58,988 nucleotides of DNA from an uncultured Paracoccaceae bacterium (GCA_937920555.1 CAKZTM010000002.1:1-58988), one strand, 5' to 3'; shown: positions 15,349 through 24,721, numbered from the stretch's first letter. Notes: generated by a model not told the origin, from the letters alone. Translations and numbers: made by a program.

Positions 15349-16427
15349 AACAGCGATAGCTGTGCGGCCCGTCCGGGCACTTTGAAAAGGTCGGTGCGCA
15401 GGGGCGGCTTTTGCTTGTCCATGCGCAGGCGTTTGGCGGTCAAACGAAACCGGCGCGCGAGCAGTTCGGCCTCGATCCCGCGACCGGTCATGCGTGCGCC
15501 CCATTTCGGGTCATAGTCTTTTCCGCCGTGAAAACCCTGCACTGCGCGCATCACCTTGGCGGCGCGGTCGGGATAATGTTCGTCCAGCCAATCGCGAAAC
15601 AGGTCCGCCACCTCCAGCGGGAGCCGGAGTGCGACATAAGAGGCGGATGTTGCACCGGCATTTGCGGCTGTTTCGATCAGGGTTTCCAATTCGTGATCCG
15701 TCAGCCCCGGAATGACCGGCGCGATCATCGCATGCACCGGGCAGCCTGCGTCGCGCAAAGCGGTGATCATCTTCAGGCGCATGGCAGGTGCGGCGGCTCT
15801 TGGTTCCATCTTGCGAGACAGTTTTGCATCAAGCGTGGTCAGCGAAATGCCGACGCGGGCGATGCCGGATTTGCCCATTTCGCCCAATATATCCAAATCG
15901 CGCCGGATCAGCGCCCCTTTGGTCACGATCCCGACCGGGTGCTGAAATTCATGCAGGACTTCCAAAATACCGCGCATGATCCCAAACTGGTCCTCGGCCG
16001 GTTGATAGGCATCGGTATTGGTGCCAATGGCGATCATTTTGGGCTGGTATTTTGGCCGGGATAATGTGGCGCGCAGCAACTCGGCGGCATTTGGTTTGAC
16101 CATAATCTGGGTCTCAAAATCCAAGCCCGGCGAGAAGCCCAGATAGGCGTGGGTGGGCCGCGCAAAGCAATAAATGCAACCATGTTCGCAGCCCCGGTAG
16201 GGATTGACCGAGCGGTCGAACCCCACGTCCGGTGAGGTGTTATGGGCCAATATGGTTCGGCTAAGATCGGTGTGGAACCGGGTGCGGGTGATCTGGCGGT
16301 CCGTGTCCTTGTGCCAGCCATCATCGAAATCGGCGCGGCTTTGAGGCTCGAACCGGGGGGAGGGATTGGTGGCGGCACCGCGACCGGGGCGGTTTTGCGG
16401 GTCCACAAATGGAGAGGTTTTGGACAT
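15345..16427 (-). CDS. PA0069-family radical SAM protein
   Basis: A 360-residue radical SAM enzyme of the PA0069/Rv2578c group. The motif YRGCEHGCIYCFARPTH holds the C-x3-C-x2-C cluster cysteines, and MIAIGTNTDAYQPAE is a family hallmark. The reaction is unknown to me. It is related to SplB-like radical SAM proteins and is often annotated as a DNA repair photolyase, which is probably misleading. ATG 16427 (MSKTSPFVDP) is chosen; an upstream TTG is possible and neither has a good ribosome site. It sits on the opposite strand between the two methionine-synthase pieces. Confidence 0.85.
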   Translation of the reverse strand: MSKTSPFVDPQNRPGRGAATNPSPRFEPQSRADFDDGWHKDTDRQITRTRFHTDLSRTILAHNTSPDVGFDRSVNPYRGCEHGCIYCFARPTHAYLGFSPGLDFETQIMVKPNAAELLRATLSRPKYQPKMIAIGTNTDAYQPAEDQFGIMRGILEVLHEFQHPVGIVTKGALIRRDLDILGEMGKSGIARVGISLTTLDAKLSRKMEPRAAAPAMRLKMITALRDAGCPVHAMIAPVIPGLTDHELETLIETAANAGATSASYVALRLPLEVADLFRDWLDEHYPDRAAKVMRAVQGFHGGKDYDPKWGARMTGRGIEAELLARRFRLTAKRLRMDKQKPPLRTDLFKVPGRAAQLSLF

Positions 16428-16652
16428 TTGGAGAGGAGAACACAACAAGAACAAACTGTAAAGTGCGGAGGTCTTTGCGGGGTGGCGGAATTATGTGGGT
16501 TCTGCGCGTACGCAGCGTCGCGGATTAACAACAGCTGGCAAACAGTCGGATTGCGGCGTAATAATGTCGTTTGCTGTTGAGAGCAAAGCCGCTATCACAC
16601 CCATTGTCAGGTAACCCTGATGCTTGCCATCGCGTAACAAGGATACTCACGG

Positions 16653-17351
16653 ATGTCTGAAGAAGATGATATTGTTCTGAGCGAACTTCCCGATGACGAG
16701 CTGGTTCAGCAGATGCATGACGATCTTTATGATGGTCTGGCTGACGAGATTTTGGAGGCGGTCAATATCCTGCTGGAACGCAAGTGGGAGCCTTACAAGA
16801 TTTTGACCGAGGCTTTGGTCGAAGGCATGCGGATCGTCGGTATCGATTTCCGAGACGGCATCTTGTTTGTGCCCGAAGTGCTTTTGGCGGCCAATGCCAT
16901 GAAGGGCGGGATGAAGATTCTCAAGCCGCTTTTGGCTGAGACCGGTGCGCCGCGTTTGGGCAAGATGGTGATCGGCACGGTAAAGGGTGACATTCACGAT
17001 ATCGGCCAGAACCTTGTGACCATGATGATGGAAGGTGCCGGTTTTGAGGTGATGAATATCGGGATCAACAACCCGGTTGAGAATTACGTCGATGCTTTGA
17101 AGGAATTTGATGCCGATATTCTGGGAATGTCAGCGCTTTTGACCACGACCATGCCCTATATGAAGGTCGTGATTGATACGATGAAGGATTTGGGCATCCG
17201 CGATGATTATGTGATTTTGGTGGGCGGCGCACCACTGAACGAAGAGTTCGGCAAAGCCATTGGGGCGGATGCGTATTGCCGTGATGCGGCTGTGGCTGTT
17301 GAGACCGCCAAAGAATTTATGGGCCGCAAGCACAACCAGCTATCGGCGTAA
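16653..17351 (+). CDS. Cobalamin-binding (corrinoid) protein, MetH B12-domain component
   Basis: A 232-residue stand-alone corrinoid protein. Residues about 10-95 form the helical cap domain and the rest the Rossmann-like B12 domain with GDIHDIGQN (His115 as the lower cobalt ligand in D-x-H-x-x-G), then MSALLTTTMPYMK and ILVGGAPLNEEF. Such proteins carry methyl groups between two methyltransferases. The neighbouring Hcy-methyltransferase makes it a likely subunit of split methionine synthase; a role in methylamine or methoxyl demethylation is the alternative. The pterin-binding and reactivation components are not in the window. A GC-rich hairpin follows. Confidence 0.87.
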   Translation: MSEEDDIVLSELPDDELVQQMHDDLYDGLADEILEAVNILLERKWEPYKILTEALVEGMRIVGIDFRDGILFVPEVLLAANAMKGGMKILKPLLAETGAPRLGKMVIGTVKGDIHDIGQNLVTMMMEGAGFEVMNIGINNPVENYVDALKEFDADILGMSALLTTTMPYMKVVIDTMKDLGIRDDYVILVGGAPLNEEFGKAIGADAYCRDAAVAVETAKEFMGRKHNQLSA

Positions 17352-17362
17352 AACACCGGGCA

Positions 17363-17383
17363 GGGTGCGTGCGCGACGCACCC
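17363..17383. terminator. GC-rich hairpin between convergent genes
   Basis: GGGTGCGT and ACGCACCC make a perfect eight-pair stem around GCGCG, between the corrinoid gene and the stop of dctD. There is no real T-run, so it may be a weak bidirectional terminator. Confidence 0.45.
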
Positions 17384-17397
17384 CGGATGTGTTGCGT

Positions 17398-18741
17398 TTA
17401 GGTGAACTCGCCCCGGCTTAGCGCATATTTGGCCATCTTCTCATTGAGCGTGCGGCGCGGAAGCGTCAGTTCGGCCATAACGCTGGCGATCGAGCCTCTG
17501 TGGCGGCGCAGCGCGTTCTCGATCAGCATTTTCTCGAACGCTTCCACATGTTCTTTCAGTGGTCGCTCATCTGCGGTGGGCGTGCCGGTTTCCCCGCTTT
17601 CATCATTGAGGATGGAGGTCACGGTTTCTGTGCCGCGGCGATAGCGCAGCACGATCCGCTCGGCCAAGTTGATGATCTGGCGCACGTTTCCGGGCCAGTC
17701 CGCGCTGAGCAGCAAAGCGGCATCTGCGGCGGACAATTCGGGGGTCTCGCAGCCGTATTCTTCGGAGAACCTTTGGGCGTATTTGTTGAACAAGGTCAAA
17801 ATGTCCTCGCCCCGGTCCCGCAGCGGAGGCACGTCCACTTGCAGTCCGGTTAGGCGGTAAAACAGATCCGGGCGCAGCGCTTTTTCCACCGGATCGGTTT
17901 CCCCGCGCACAACGGTTATGGTCGAGATCACCCGGAATGTGGGCTGGTCATCAACGGCCGCGCGCTCATCTGCATTGAGTGCTGCAAGAAGGGCGGTTTG
18001 AGAGCCTTCTTCGAGCGCGTCGATATTCTCCAGGCACAAGGTGCCGCCTGCATTGGTACCAAACACTGCGTCGCTTTCGCTTTCGGTGGTGCCAAACAAA
18101 CGGGCGTTCAGTTCCGCCTCGGACAGGGCTGCGCAATCGATGGCAACGTAAGGTTTGCCCTGTTTGGGCCCGCAAGCATGGAGCGCATGGGCGACAATGG
18201 ATTTGCCGGTTCCGGTCTCACCTTTGATCAGCACCGGCCCGTCGGCCTGCGCAAGGTCCAAAATATCTTCGCGCAACTGGTTCATGATCGGGCTGGAGCC
18301 GATCAGCTTTTTGAGCAAAACAGTGCCATCGGACAGTTCCCGGCGTAATGTGCGATTGTCGAGCATCAGGCGGCGGGTTTGGCCTGCCCTGCGCACCAAA
18401 TCGGCCAGTCGTTCAGGATCGAAGGGCTTTTCAATGAAATCAAATGCGCCGATGCGCATGGCTTCAACGGCCATTTGCACATCGCCGTGGCCCGTGATCA
18501 GGATCACCGGCAAATTGGCGTCGATGGAGTGGATGCGGCGCAAAAGTTCCATCCCGTCCATGCCGGGCATGCGTATGTCAGAGATCACCACCCCGTCAAA
18601 ATCCGGGTTGATCACCGGCAGCACCTGAGTGGCGCTATCATAGGTGTCGGTGTTGAAACCCGACAGCACCATGAATTGCGAAATTGAGCGACGCATATCT
18701 TCTTCGTCGTCAACAATCAGCACATGTGTTTTCTCAGCCAT
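17398..18741 (-). CDS. dctD: DctD-type response regulator lacking the GAFTGA motif
   Basis: A 447-residue NtrC-family regulator paired with the adjacent DctB kinase. The receiver domain (1-120) has acidic pair Asp11-Asp12, phosphorylation site Asp55 (VVISDIRMPG) and Lys at KPFDPE. The AAA+ domain has Walker A GETGTGKS (174-181). A Fis-type helix-turn-helix ends the protein (RGSIASVMAELTLPRRTLNE). Unusually, the sigma-54-contacting GAFTGA loop is absent: residues 216-229 read FGTTESESDAVFGT, and Walker B is LCLENID instead of L-x-L-D-E. Contact with sigma-54 RNA polymerase is thus doubtful. Expected targets, C4-dicarboxylate TRAP genes, are not in the window. Confidence 0.85.
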   Translation of the reverse strand: MAEKTHVLIVDDEEDMRRSISQFMVLSGFNTDTYDSATQVLPVINPDFDGVVISDIRMPGMDGMELLRRIHSIDANLPVILITGHGDVQMAVEAMRIGAFDFIEKPFDPERLADLVRRAGQTRRLMLDNRTLRRELSDGTVLLKKLIGSSPIMNQLREDILDLAQADGPVLIKGETGTGKSIVAHALHACGPKQGKPYVAIDCAALSEAELNARLFGTTESESDAVFGTNAGGTLCLENIDALEEGSQTALLAALNADERAAVDDQPTFRVISTITVVRGETDPVEKALRPDLFYRLTGLQVDVPPLRDRGEDILTLFNKYAQRFSEEYGCETPELSAADAALLLSADWPGNVRQIINLAERIVLRYRRGTETVTSILNDESGETGTPTADERPLKEHVEAFEKMLIENALRRHRGSIASVMAELTLPRRTLNEKMAKYALSRGEFT

Positions 18742-18749
18742 AACGTTTC

Positions 18750-20504
18750 CTATTCAGCAGCGAGAGGTTCTGCACCTATCCGTGGCAGCTGCAATTCGAA
18801 AGTGGCGCCGCCGCCGTCACGATTTCTGGCGGTTAATCGCCCACCCAGCTCAGACGCGATGCCTGCCGATATCGCCAAGCCGAGGCCGACGCCTTCACCG
18901 GGTTTCTTGGTGGTGTAAAAGGGTTCAAACAGGTTTTCGGGGTCCGCAATGCCGTGGCCGCAATCACGCACGGCAAGGGTGACGGTGTCGCCAATCGTCA
19001 GCAAAATATCGATATGGGGCCTATCGACGGATTTCATCGCATCAAGTGCGTTGCGCAGCAGGTTCACGATGATCTGTTCAATGCGCAGCGGGTCGGCCAT
19101 GACCATGGCAGGCTCGTCGGGCACGGTTCGGGTTATCTCAATCCCGCCTTGGCCCAGTTGCGGTGCCATCATGGAAAACGCGGCACTCAGGGGAACTTTG
19201 ACATCCACGGGGATCATATCATCGGTGGATTTGCGGGCGAAGGATTTGAGTTGGCGGGTGATTGCCCCCATGCGGTCGAGCAAATCTTCGACCCTCTGAA
19301 AGCTCGATTCTGCCTCATCGGGGCGTTTGCGTTGCAACAACAGCCGCGCGCCGGCCAGATAGGTGCGCATGGCCGCCAGCGGTTGATTAAGCTCGTGGCT
19401 GACCGCCGCAGACATTTGCCCCAATGCGGCCAGTTTGGATTGCTGGGCGAGGCTTTGTTCGGCCACTTCGAGGTTTTTCTCGGCCTTTTTGCGCTCGGAG
19501 ATCTCTTGCTGGAGACGGGAGTTCAGCAGGCGCAGATCCTCTGATTCTTTACGCAAACGACGCGACACGCGGGTGGAGGCGCGCGACAGCAGGTAAAACG
19601 CAAATGCCGCAATAATGGCGAACACCATGGTTTCCATCGCCAAAATGCCGTTCACGCGGGCCCGCACCCCTTCGAGGGTTTCAAGATAGTTCAGCTTCCA
19701 GCCCTGAAACCCGATCTTGGTTTCAACCCGCAAGAGCGCATTGCCATCCACGTAGGAAAACGCCTGATTGCGGCGATTGAAGTTGAAATCAAGCACCCGA
19801 GTGCCCGGCGCGCTTGTGGCATTATCGGTGATAAAGTCTTGAATTTTAGAGTTTTTCCAAAGCGGGTTGGAGGACAAAAGCACGTTGTCTTCGCTGTCGG
19901 TCACAAAGACCTGCCGCCTGCGCCCGCCCCAGCGTTCCTCTAGCCTTTGCAGGTCGGCTTGCACAACGATGACACCGAGTGTGGTCGCACTTTCGCCGAT
20001 GCGGCGTGAGAAGAAAAAGCCGGGCTGATCCTGATCGGGTTTGATGGATGTAAACGAGGTGCTGGTCAGGCGGAGCGCCTGGCTGAAATAGGGTTGGGTG
20101 GAGTAATCGGTGCCAATGAGCCTGCGATCGGAGGCGGCAACCGTGCGGCCGTCCTTGTCGAGCAGAAATACCGATGCGGCCTCCGTCTCCTCCAAAAAGG
20201 AGATCAGGTGTCGTGACGTGTTTTGGAATGTGCTGGTTTGCAGGGCCGTGATCAGGGTTTGATCTTTGGCCAAAATAAGCGGAATAACCCGCTGTTTTTC
20301 CAAGGCCGCGGCGATATTGCCCGAATAGAGCGTGGAGCGGACCGCGGCATCAATGCGCGCGCTTTCGGTAAATCTGGTGGTGAAATAATTGTTCGAGAAC
20401 CACAAAATCGCGGTCATCAAAAACAGTGCTGATGCGATCATGAAGCGCATCATCTTGTAAAATGATGCGACTTTACCGTCTGAGGTTACGTCCGGATGTG
20501 CCAT
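18750..20504 (-). CDS. dctB: DctB-type sensor histidine kinase
   Basis: A 584-residue membrane kinase. It has transmembrane helix 1 at about 18-37, a periplasmic double-PDC/Cache sensor region (about 40-285) with the SVFLLDKDGRTVAASDR and DYSTQPYF patterns seen in C4-dicarboxylate sensors, and helix 2 at about 288-307. A coiled coil (320-355) leads to the HisKA domain with His370 (SHELNQPLAAMR) and an ATPase domain with VNLLRNALDA, DCGHGI and GVGLGLAIS boxes. It lies upstream of dctD with nine bases between them. The periplasmic domain and pairing with a DctD-like regulator support DctB; the ligand is inferred to be a dicarboxylate. Confidence 0.88.
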   Translation of the reverse strand: MAHPDVTSDGKVASFYKMMRFMIASALFLMTAILWFSNNYFTTRFTESARIDAAVRSTLYSGNIAAALEKQRVIPLILAKDQTLITALQTSTFQNTSRHLISFLEETEAASVFLLDKDGRTVAASDRRLIGTDYSTQPYFSQALRLTSTSFTSIKPDQDQPGFFFSRRIGESATTLGVIVVQADLQRLEERWGGRRRQVFVTDSEDNVLLSSNPLWKNSKIQDFITDNATSAPGTRVLDFNFNRRNQAFSYVDGNALLRVETKIGFQGWKLNYLETLEGVRARVNGILAMETMVFAIIAAFAFYLLSRASTRVSRRLRKESEDLRLLNSRLQQEISERKKAEKNLEVAEQSLAQQSKLAALGQMSAAVSHELNQPLAAMRTYLAGARLLLQRKRPDEAESSFQRVEDLLDRMGAITRQLKSFARKSTDDMIPVDVKVPLSAAFSMMAPQLGQGGIEITRTVPDEPAMVMADPLRIEQIIVNLLRNALDAMKSVDRPHIDILLTIGDTVTLAVRDCGHGIADPENLFEPFYTTKKPGEGVGLGLAISAGIASELGGRLTARNRDGGGATFELQLPRIGAEPLAAE

Positions 20505-20571
20505 ATCAGATGTCCCTTGGCGGGGCCAAAGCCAGGGTGGTCGGGATATGGAAGCACTGGGTCACGGGCGC

Positions 20572-21243
20572 TTAGGCATCTGCGAGCGAGGACATCAGGC
20601 CCTCAAAGAGTTTTGCGCCGTCGCGCCCGCCAAGAGCGGGATCGTTGAGCCGCTCTGGATGCGGCATCATCCCCATGACGCGGCGGTTTTCGGACAATAT
20701 GCCCGCAATATCTGCGACTGAACCGTTTGGGTTATCCTCGTAGGTGAACGCAATTCTGTCCTCGCCTTTGAGGCGGGCCAAAAGCGCGTCATCGGCCAGA
20801 TAATTGCCGTCGTGATGGGCAATCGGGATGGTGATTTTCTCGCCCTGATTATAGCCGTTTGTGAACAGGCTTTGGGAGGTCTCCACCTTCAGTGCAACGT
20901 CTTTGCAGATATATTTCAGCCCCGCGTTGCGCATCAAAGCGCCGGGCAGGAGGCCGGTTTCCACAAGCACCTGAAAGCCGTTGCAAATGCCCATAACGAT
21001 GCCGCCGCCATTGGCGAAGTTGATCACCGATTGCATGATCGGTGCGCGCGCGGCAATCGCACCGCAGCGCAAATAGTCGCCAAAAGAGAACCCACCGGGG
21101 ATGCCGACAAAATCGACGCCCGCAGGCAGGGCGGTGTCTTTGTGCCAAACCATATGCGGCGTTTTGCCGGTGGCTTTGGTCAAAGCAACCTTCAGATCGC
21201 GGTCACAGTTGGAGCCGGGAAAAACGATAACAGCCGATTGCAT
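20572..21243 (-). CDS. purQ: Phosphoribosylformylglycinamidine synthase, glutaminase subunit PurQ
   Basis: Supplies ammonia from glutamine for the fourth step of purine synthesis, in complex with PurL and PurS. A class I glutamine amidotransferase of 223 residues with nucleophile Cys87 ([11 protein letters not shown]) and His195/Glu197 (MMPHPERL). The N-terminal [10 protein letters not shown] is diagnostic. It follows purS on the same strand with about 95 bases between. Confidence 0.97.
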   Translation of the reverse strand: MQSAVIVFPGSNCDRDLKVALTKATGKTPHMVWHKDTALPAGVDFVGIPGGFSFGDYLRCGAIAARAPIMQSVINFANGGGIVMGICNGFQVLVETGLLPGALMRNAGLKYICKDVALKVETSQSLFTNGYNQGEKITIPIAHHDGNYLADDALLARLKGEDRIAFTYEDNPNGSVADIAGILSENRRVMGMMPHPERLNDPALGGRDGAKLFEGLMSSLADA

Positions 21244-21338
21244 AAAACCCTCAATACATAATGTTATAAGGGTTTTAGGCCGCTCTCACCTGTCACACAA
21301 GTTGACAAAACGTGATGTGGCAGCAGTTTGCCAAAAAG

Positions 21339-21581
21339 TCAGTCAGAAATGTCGATTTGGTAGTTCTCGATCACCGTATTGGCGAGCAATTTCTCGCACA
21401 TGTCGGTCAAATCGGACTGTGCTTTGGCCCGGTCGGTCTCGGTCAGTTCAAGTTCGATCACCTTGCCTTGCCGGACAGAGGCCACATTCTCAAATCCCAG
21501 TCCGCCCAAAGCGTGGCGCACGGCTTCGCCCTGCGGGTCCAAGACCCCTGTTTTCAACGTGACATGAACTTTAGCTTGCAT
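21339..21581 (-). CDS. purS: Phosphoribosylformylglycinamidine synthase subunit PurS
   Basis: An 80-residue third subunit of the three-part FGAM synthase, needed for PurQ-PurL assembly. The N-terminal strand KVHVTLKTGVLDPQG and the VRQGKVIELEL segment are typical, and the length is normal. The synthase is therefore the PurSQL type, not the fused PurL of gammaproteobacteria. purL is not in the window. Confidence 0.95.
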   Translation of the reverse strand: MQAKVHVTLKTGVLDPQGEAVRHALGGLGFENVASVRQGKVIELELTETDRAKAQSDLTDMCEKLLANTVIENYQIDISD

Positions 21582-21713
21582 GGGAATGCCCCTCCGGGTG
21601 GTCGCCTGATGGGGTCTTTCAATCAGATGGAGGGGCGGATTTCCAGAGGCAATCGCGCGGAATGTTTGAGGCTTTAGCGATTGATTTGAGTGGATCGCTT
21701 TTGTGCGCGGGCG

Positions 21714-22127
21714 CTAGAAGCCGAAGCGCTTATATGCGGCGTCGAGCCATTCTTGTTCTAACCGGTCATTATGGTCGTAGAAATGTTGTGCGAGCCGGTT
21801 TGAGATCAATCCGCCCTGCACGGCATTTTCGGAATAGACGACCAAGGTGGCCCGCGTGGCGTTTGCGGTTGAAAATGTGCAGGTGATCACCGCGTCATGT
21901 TCGGAATTGTTAAGGCCATAGCCGTAAACGGTCCATGTGGCGCGAATGACTTTGCTGGCGCCAAACACGTTGCTGAACGACACAAAACTTTCCGTGGCGG
22001 CTGCGACGCAAAGACTTTCTGTGCGCGAGGAACCAAGATCGGTGATTGTCCATTTTTCGACAGCTGATGCTGAACCGGCCACCACGACACAGGCCAAGCA
22101 GGCGAGCCCCCGCCAAAACATACTCAT
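21714..22127 (-). CDS. Secreted protein of unknown function
   Basis: A 137-residue protein. MSMFWRGLACLACVVVAGSASA is a convincing Sec signal peptide with cleavage after ASA. The mature part is Thr/Ser/Asn-rich and beta-like, with two cysteines (in SLCVAAATE and ITCTFSTA) that could form a disulfide, and ends in an acidic helix (DHNDRLEQEWLDAAYKRFGF). I recognise no family. An AGGAG ribosome site supports the start. It lies between the MFS gene and purS in a run of leftward genes, apparently unrelated to purine synthesis. Confidence 0.65.
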   Translation of the reverse strand: MSMFWRGLACLACVVVAGSASAVEKWTITDLGSSRTESLCVAAATESFVSFSNVFGASKVIRATWTVYGYGLNNSEHDAVITCTFSTANATRATLVVYSENAVQGGLISNRLAQHFYDHNDRLEQEWLDAAYKRFGF

Positions 22128-22192
22128 TACAAAATACTCCTACACTACCCGCCTTGAGGTTGGGCGACAAAGATTGCAAAATTGTTAAGGCG

Positions 22193-23440
22193 TTAGGGGA
22201 TCAGGTATTGGCGTGCTTTTTGGAAGCTGATCGCCAAAATGCACGTTAAAACAAGGAAGTACCCGGACATCCACAGCAGTTGAACTTGGTAGTCCACCCC
22301 AAAGTCGATCAAATACCCGGTAATTCCGGGGCCAATGGCCGAGCCAAAGACCATCATCGAGGAGGCAATGGCGCGCACCGATCCCAAATGTCGTGTGCCG
22401 TAATATTCCGGCCAGAATGCGCCGCTGATGGTGCTGACCGCCCCTTGCATCATGCCCAGAAGTGCAAAAGCCGCGGCGGCTGACCAAAGGGTGTCGCCCA
22501 AGCCCACAACCGCAAAGGCGAATGTGGGCGGGACCATCGCCACGGGAAAAATCCGCGCTGTCCCGAACCGGTCGGCCAGCCCTCCAAAGAAGAAATTGGA
22601 GCCCAGCGAGACACCGCTATAGATCGGGATCAGTGCCACAAATCCGGCCAGTTCCCAGCCTTTGATTTGGGTGAGGTGCACTTGTTGGAAGAAATAGGCG
22701 GTGGCCAGCATGGAGGGGCTGGCCACGGCAAGGGCTGCGATCCAGAACAGCCAATGGGACAAGGCGTCGCGGCGGCTCCAATGGCGGCCAAACATGCCCG
22801 TCTGCTGTTGTTGGTCCACCTCACCGCCGGGGCGTCGTTCGGCTGAGAGCAAAAGTTGCAAGATCGGGATGTAAAGCAGGGCCAGGGCGGCGGCGGCCAT
22901 CCAGCCTCCACGCCAGCCGATCACGCCCATGAGCAGCACAAAGATGAATGGCAAAAGAGATTCGCCCGTTAAATACCCCATGGCGAATATGGCGTTAGCC
23001 CGTCCCCGCGAGCGTGCAAACCAGCGGCCCAGACCGACAGCGGCCGTGTGCGAGAGCATGCCTTGCCCGCTAAACCGCAGGCCGAATATGACAAAGGGAA
23101 GCGCCCACGCGCCCGGAACTGTCGCCATAGCCAGACACAGGCTGGCCAGCAGGATCAGCAAAATCGCCGATAGATGCCGTATCCGGAACCGGTCCGTCAG
23201 GCCGCCTGCCAGAAGCATCACCGCAGCAGAGGCCAATGTGCCGATGGTATAGATGCCCCCCCAAGCCCCGTGCGAGAGGTCAAATTCGGCGCGGATCTCG
23301 CCTGCGAAGATGGAGATAAAGAAGGTTTGCCCGAAGGATGAGGACAGGGTCAGCATCGATCCTGCCGCCAACCACCGGGCATTGCTGCGCAAAAAACCAG
23401 TTAATGGCTCGCGTGTGCCTGAAGCGGGCAGGGCGTCCAC
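22193..23440 (-). CDS. MFS transporter
   Basis: A 415-residue major-facilitator protein with about 12 hydrophobic helices. The loop 2-3 motif GGLTDRFRIRHLS and a second-half equivalent GGLADRFGTARI are present, so both six-helix halves are complete. The substrate is unknown; it most resembles the oxalate/formate antiporter-like and monocarboxylate-type carriers. The start is a GTG immediately after the purC stop codon, suggesting translational coupling to purC, although the ribosome site is weak and a start a few codons later is possible. Confidence 0.87.
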   Translation of the reverse strand: MDALPASGTREPLTGFLRSNARWLAAGSMLTLSSSFGQTFFISIFAGEIRAEFDLSHGAWGGIYTIGTLASAAVMLLAGGLTDRFRIRHLSAILLILLASLCLAMATVPGAWALPFVIFGLRFSGQGMLSHTAAVGLGRWFARSRGRANAIFAMGYLTGESLLPFIFVLLMGVIGWRGGWMAAAALALLYIPILQLLLSAERRPGGEVDQQQQTGMFGRHWSRRDALSHWLFWIAALAVASPSMLATAYFFQQVHLTQIKGWELAGFVALIPIYSGVSLGSNFFFGGLADRFGTARIFPVAMVPPTFAFAVVGLGDTLWSAAAAFALLGMMQGAVSTISGAFWPEYYGTRHLGSVRAIASSMMVFGSAIGPGITGYLIDFGVDYQVQLLWMSGYFLVLTCILAISFQKARQYLIP

Positions 23441-24199
23441 CTAGTGCACCAGTTTCGGACCCGTTCCGTTACCACCTTTCGGCAATATCCCCAGACGTTT
23501 GGCAACTTCTGTATAGGCGTCGGCCAAAGAGCCCAGATCGCGCCGGAACACGTCTTTGTCGAGCTTCTCGCCGGTTTCCACATCCCAAAGTCTGCACGAA
23601 TCGGGGCTGATCTCGTCGGCGACGATCAAACGCTGAAAATCACCGTCAAACACCCGGCCGATCTCAATCTTGAAATCCACCAGTCGAATGCCGACCCCCA
23701 GCATCATGCCGGACATGAAGTCATTCACCCGCAAGGCCAGCGCGATCATATCATCCACATCCTGCTGGGAGGCCCAGCTGAAGGCGATGATGTGTTCTTC
23801 TGAGACAATCGGGTCGCTCAGCGCGTCATCTTTGAGGTAAAATTCGATGATCGGGCGGGGCAGGGGTGTGCCCTCTTCGATGCCAAGTCGCGTGGACATT
23901 GTGCCTGCCGCGACATTGCGCACGACCACCTCTAGGGGGATCATTTCACAGGTACGGATCAGTTGTTCGCGCATATTGAGGCGTTTGATGAAATGTGTCG
24001 GCACGCCGATCGTGTTTAAGCCGGACATGAAGTGTTCGGACAGGCGGTTGTTGAGCGCGCCTTTGCCCTCGATCACGTCCTTTTTCTCGGCGTTAAAGGC
24101 GGTGGCGTCATCCTTGAAGTATTGAACCATCGTATCGGGTTCAGGTCCTTCATAGAGGATCTTGGCCTTGCCCTCATAGACCATTCTGCGTCTGGCCAT
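23441..24199 (-). CDS. purC: SAICAR synthetase (phosphoribosylaminoimidazole-succinocarboxamide synthase)
   Basis: Condenses CAIR with aspartate using ATP in purine synthesis. The 252-residue protein starts [18 protein letters not shown], the usual family start with the glycine-rich ATP loop, and includes [26 protein letters not shown]-type sequence ([14 protein letters not shown]) and [10 protein letters not shown]. The frame stays open to 24310, but homology starts at ATG 24199, which has GGGAGA upstream. It heads a leftward run with an MFS gene, a secreted protein, purS and purQ. It is divergent from the zeta inhibitor gene. Confidence 0.96.
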   Translation of the reverse strand: MARRRMVYEGKAKILYEGPEPDTMVQYFKDDATAFNAEKKDVIEGKGALNNRLSEHFMSGLNTIGVPTHFIKRLNMREQLIRTCEMIPLEVVVRNVAAGTMSTRLGIEEGTPLPRPIIEFYLKDDALSDPIVSEEHIIAFSWASQQDVDDMIALALRVNDFMSGMMLGVGIRLVDFKIEIGRVFDGDFQRLIVADEISPDSCRLWDVETGEKLDKDVFRRDLGSLADAYTEVAKRLGILPKGGNGTGPKLVH

Positions 24200-24381
24200 A
24201 TGCTTGAAATCTCCCAAAGGTGCGACTGCGCGATGGTGCACCGCGCATGGCCCCGTCTTTAGCGCGGCGTTTGGGGCGGGGCAAGAGAGAGCATGTGAAA
24301 GAGCCTGCATTGCCCTTGTCAGCGACCAACCTCGGGTTTAACTGTCAGACAACAGCCAACCAGATAACCGGAGACCGCGAT

Positions 24382-24696
24382 ATGGCCACTTTTGACGACC
24401 GCGAAAACGCCTTTGAGACCAAATATGCCCATGATGCAGAGATGCAGTTCAAGGCGGAGGCGCGCCGGAACAAGTTATTGGGGCTTTGGGCGGCGGAGCT
24501 TTTGGGCAAATCCGGTGATGATGCGGCCGCTTATGCGACCGAAGTTGTGAAGTCCGATTTCGAGGAAGCCGGCGACGAGGACGTCTTTCGCAAGCTGGCC
24601 GGTGATCTTGGCGATTTGGCCACCGAAGAGGTGTTGCGCGCCAAAATGAAAGAGCTTTCGGTTGTGGCCAAAGAGCAAATTCTGAACGAGGTCTGA
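24382..24696 (+). CDS. F1-ATPase inhibitor, zeta subunit (DUF1476)
   Basis: A 104-residue alphaproteobacterial inhibitor that blocks ATP hydrolysis by F1Fo-ATPase. Its N-terminal helix inserts into the catalytic interface much as mitochondrial IF1 does. The sequence MATFDDRENAFETKYAHDAE followed by FKAEARRNKLLGLWAAELLG matches the Paracoccus denitrificans zeta protein closely as I remember it. The mid-part GDEDVFRKLAGDLG is also conserved. The start at 24382 has GGAG upstream. It stands alone, away from the atp operons, followed by a clear terminator. Confidence 0.92.
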   Translation: MATFDDRENAFETKYAHDAEMQFKAEARRNKLLGLWAAELLGKSGDDAAAYATEVVKSDFEEAGDEDVFRKLAGDLGDLATEEVLRAKMKELSVVAKEQILNEV

Positions 24697-24721
24697 CCCG
24701 GTCCCATTTTGTGTTTTTGAG

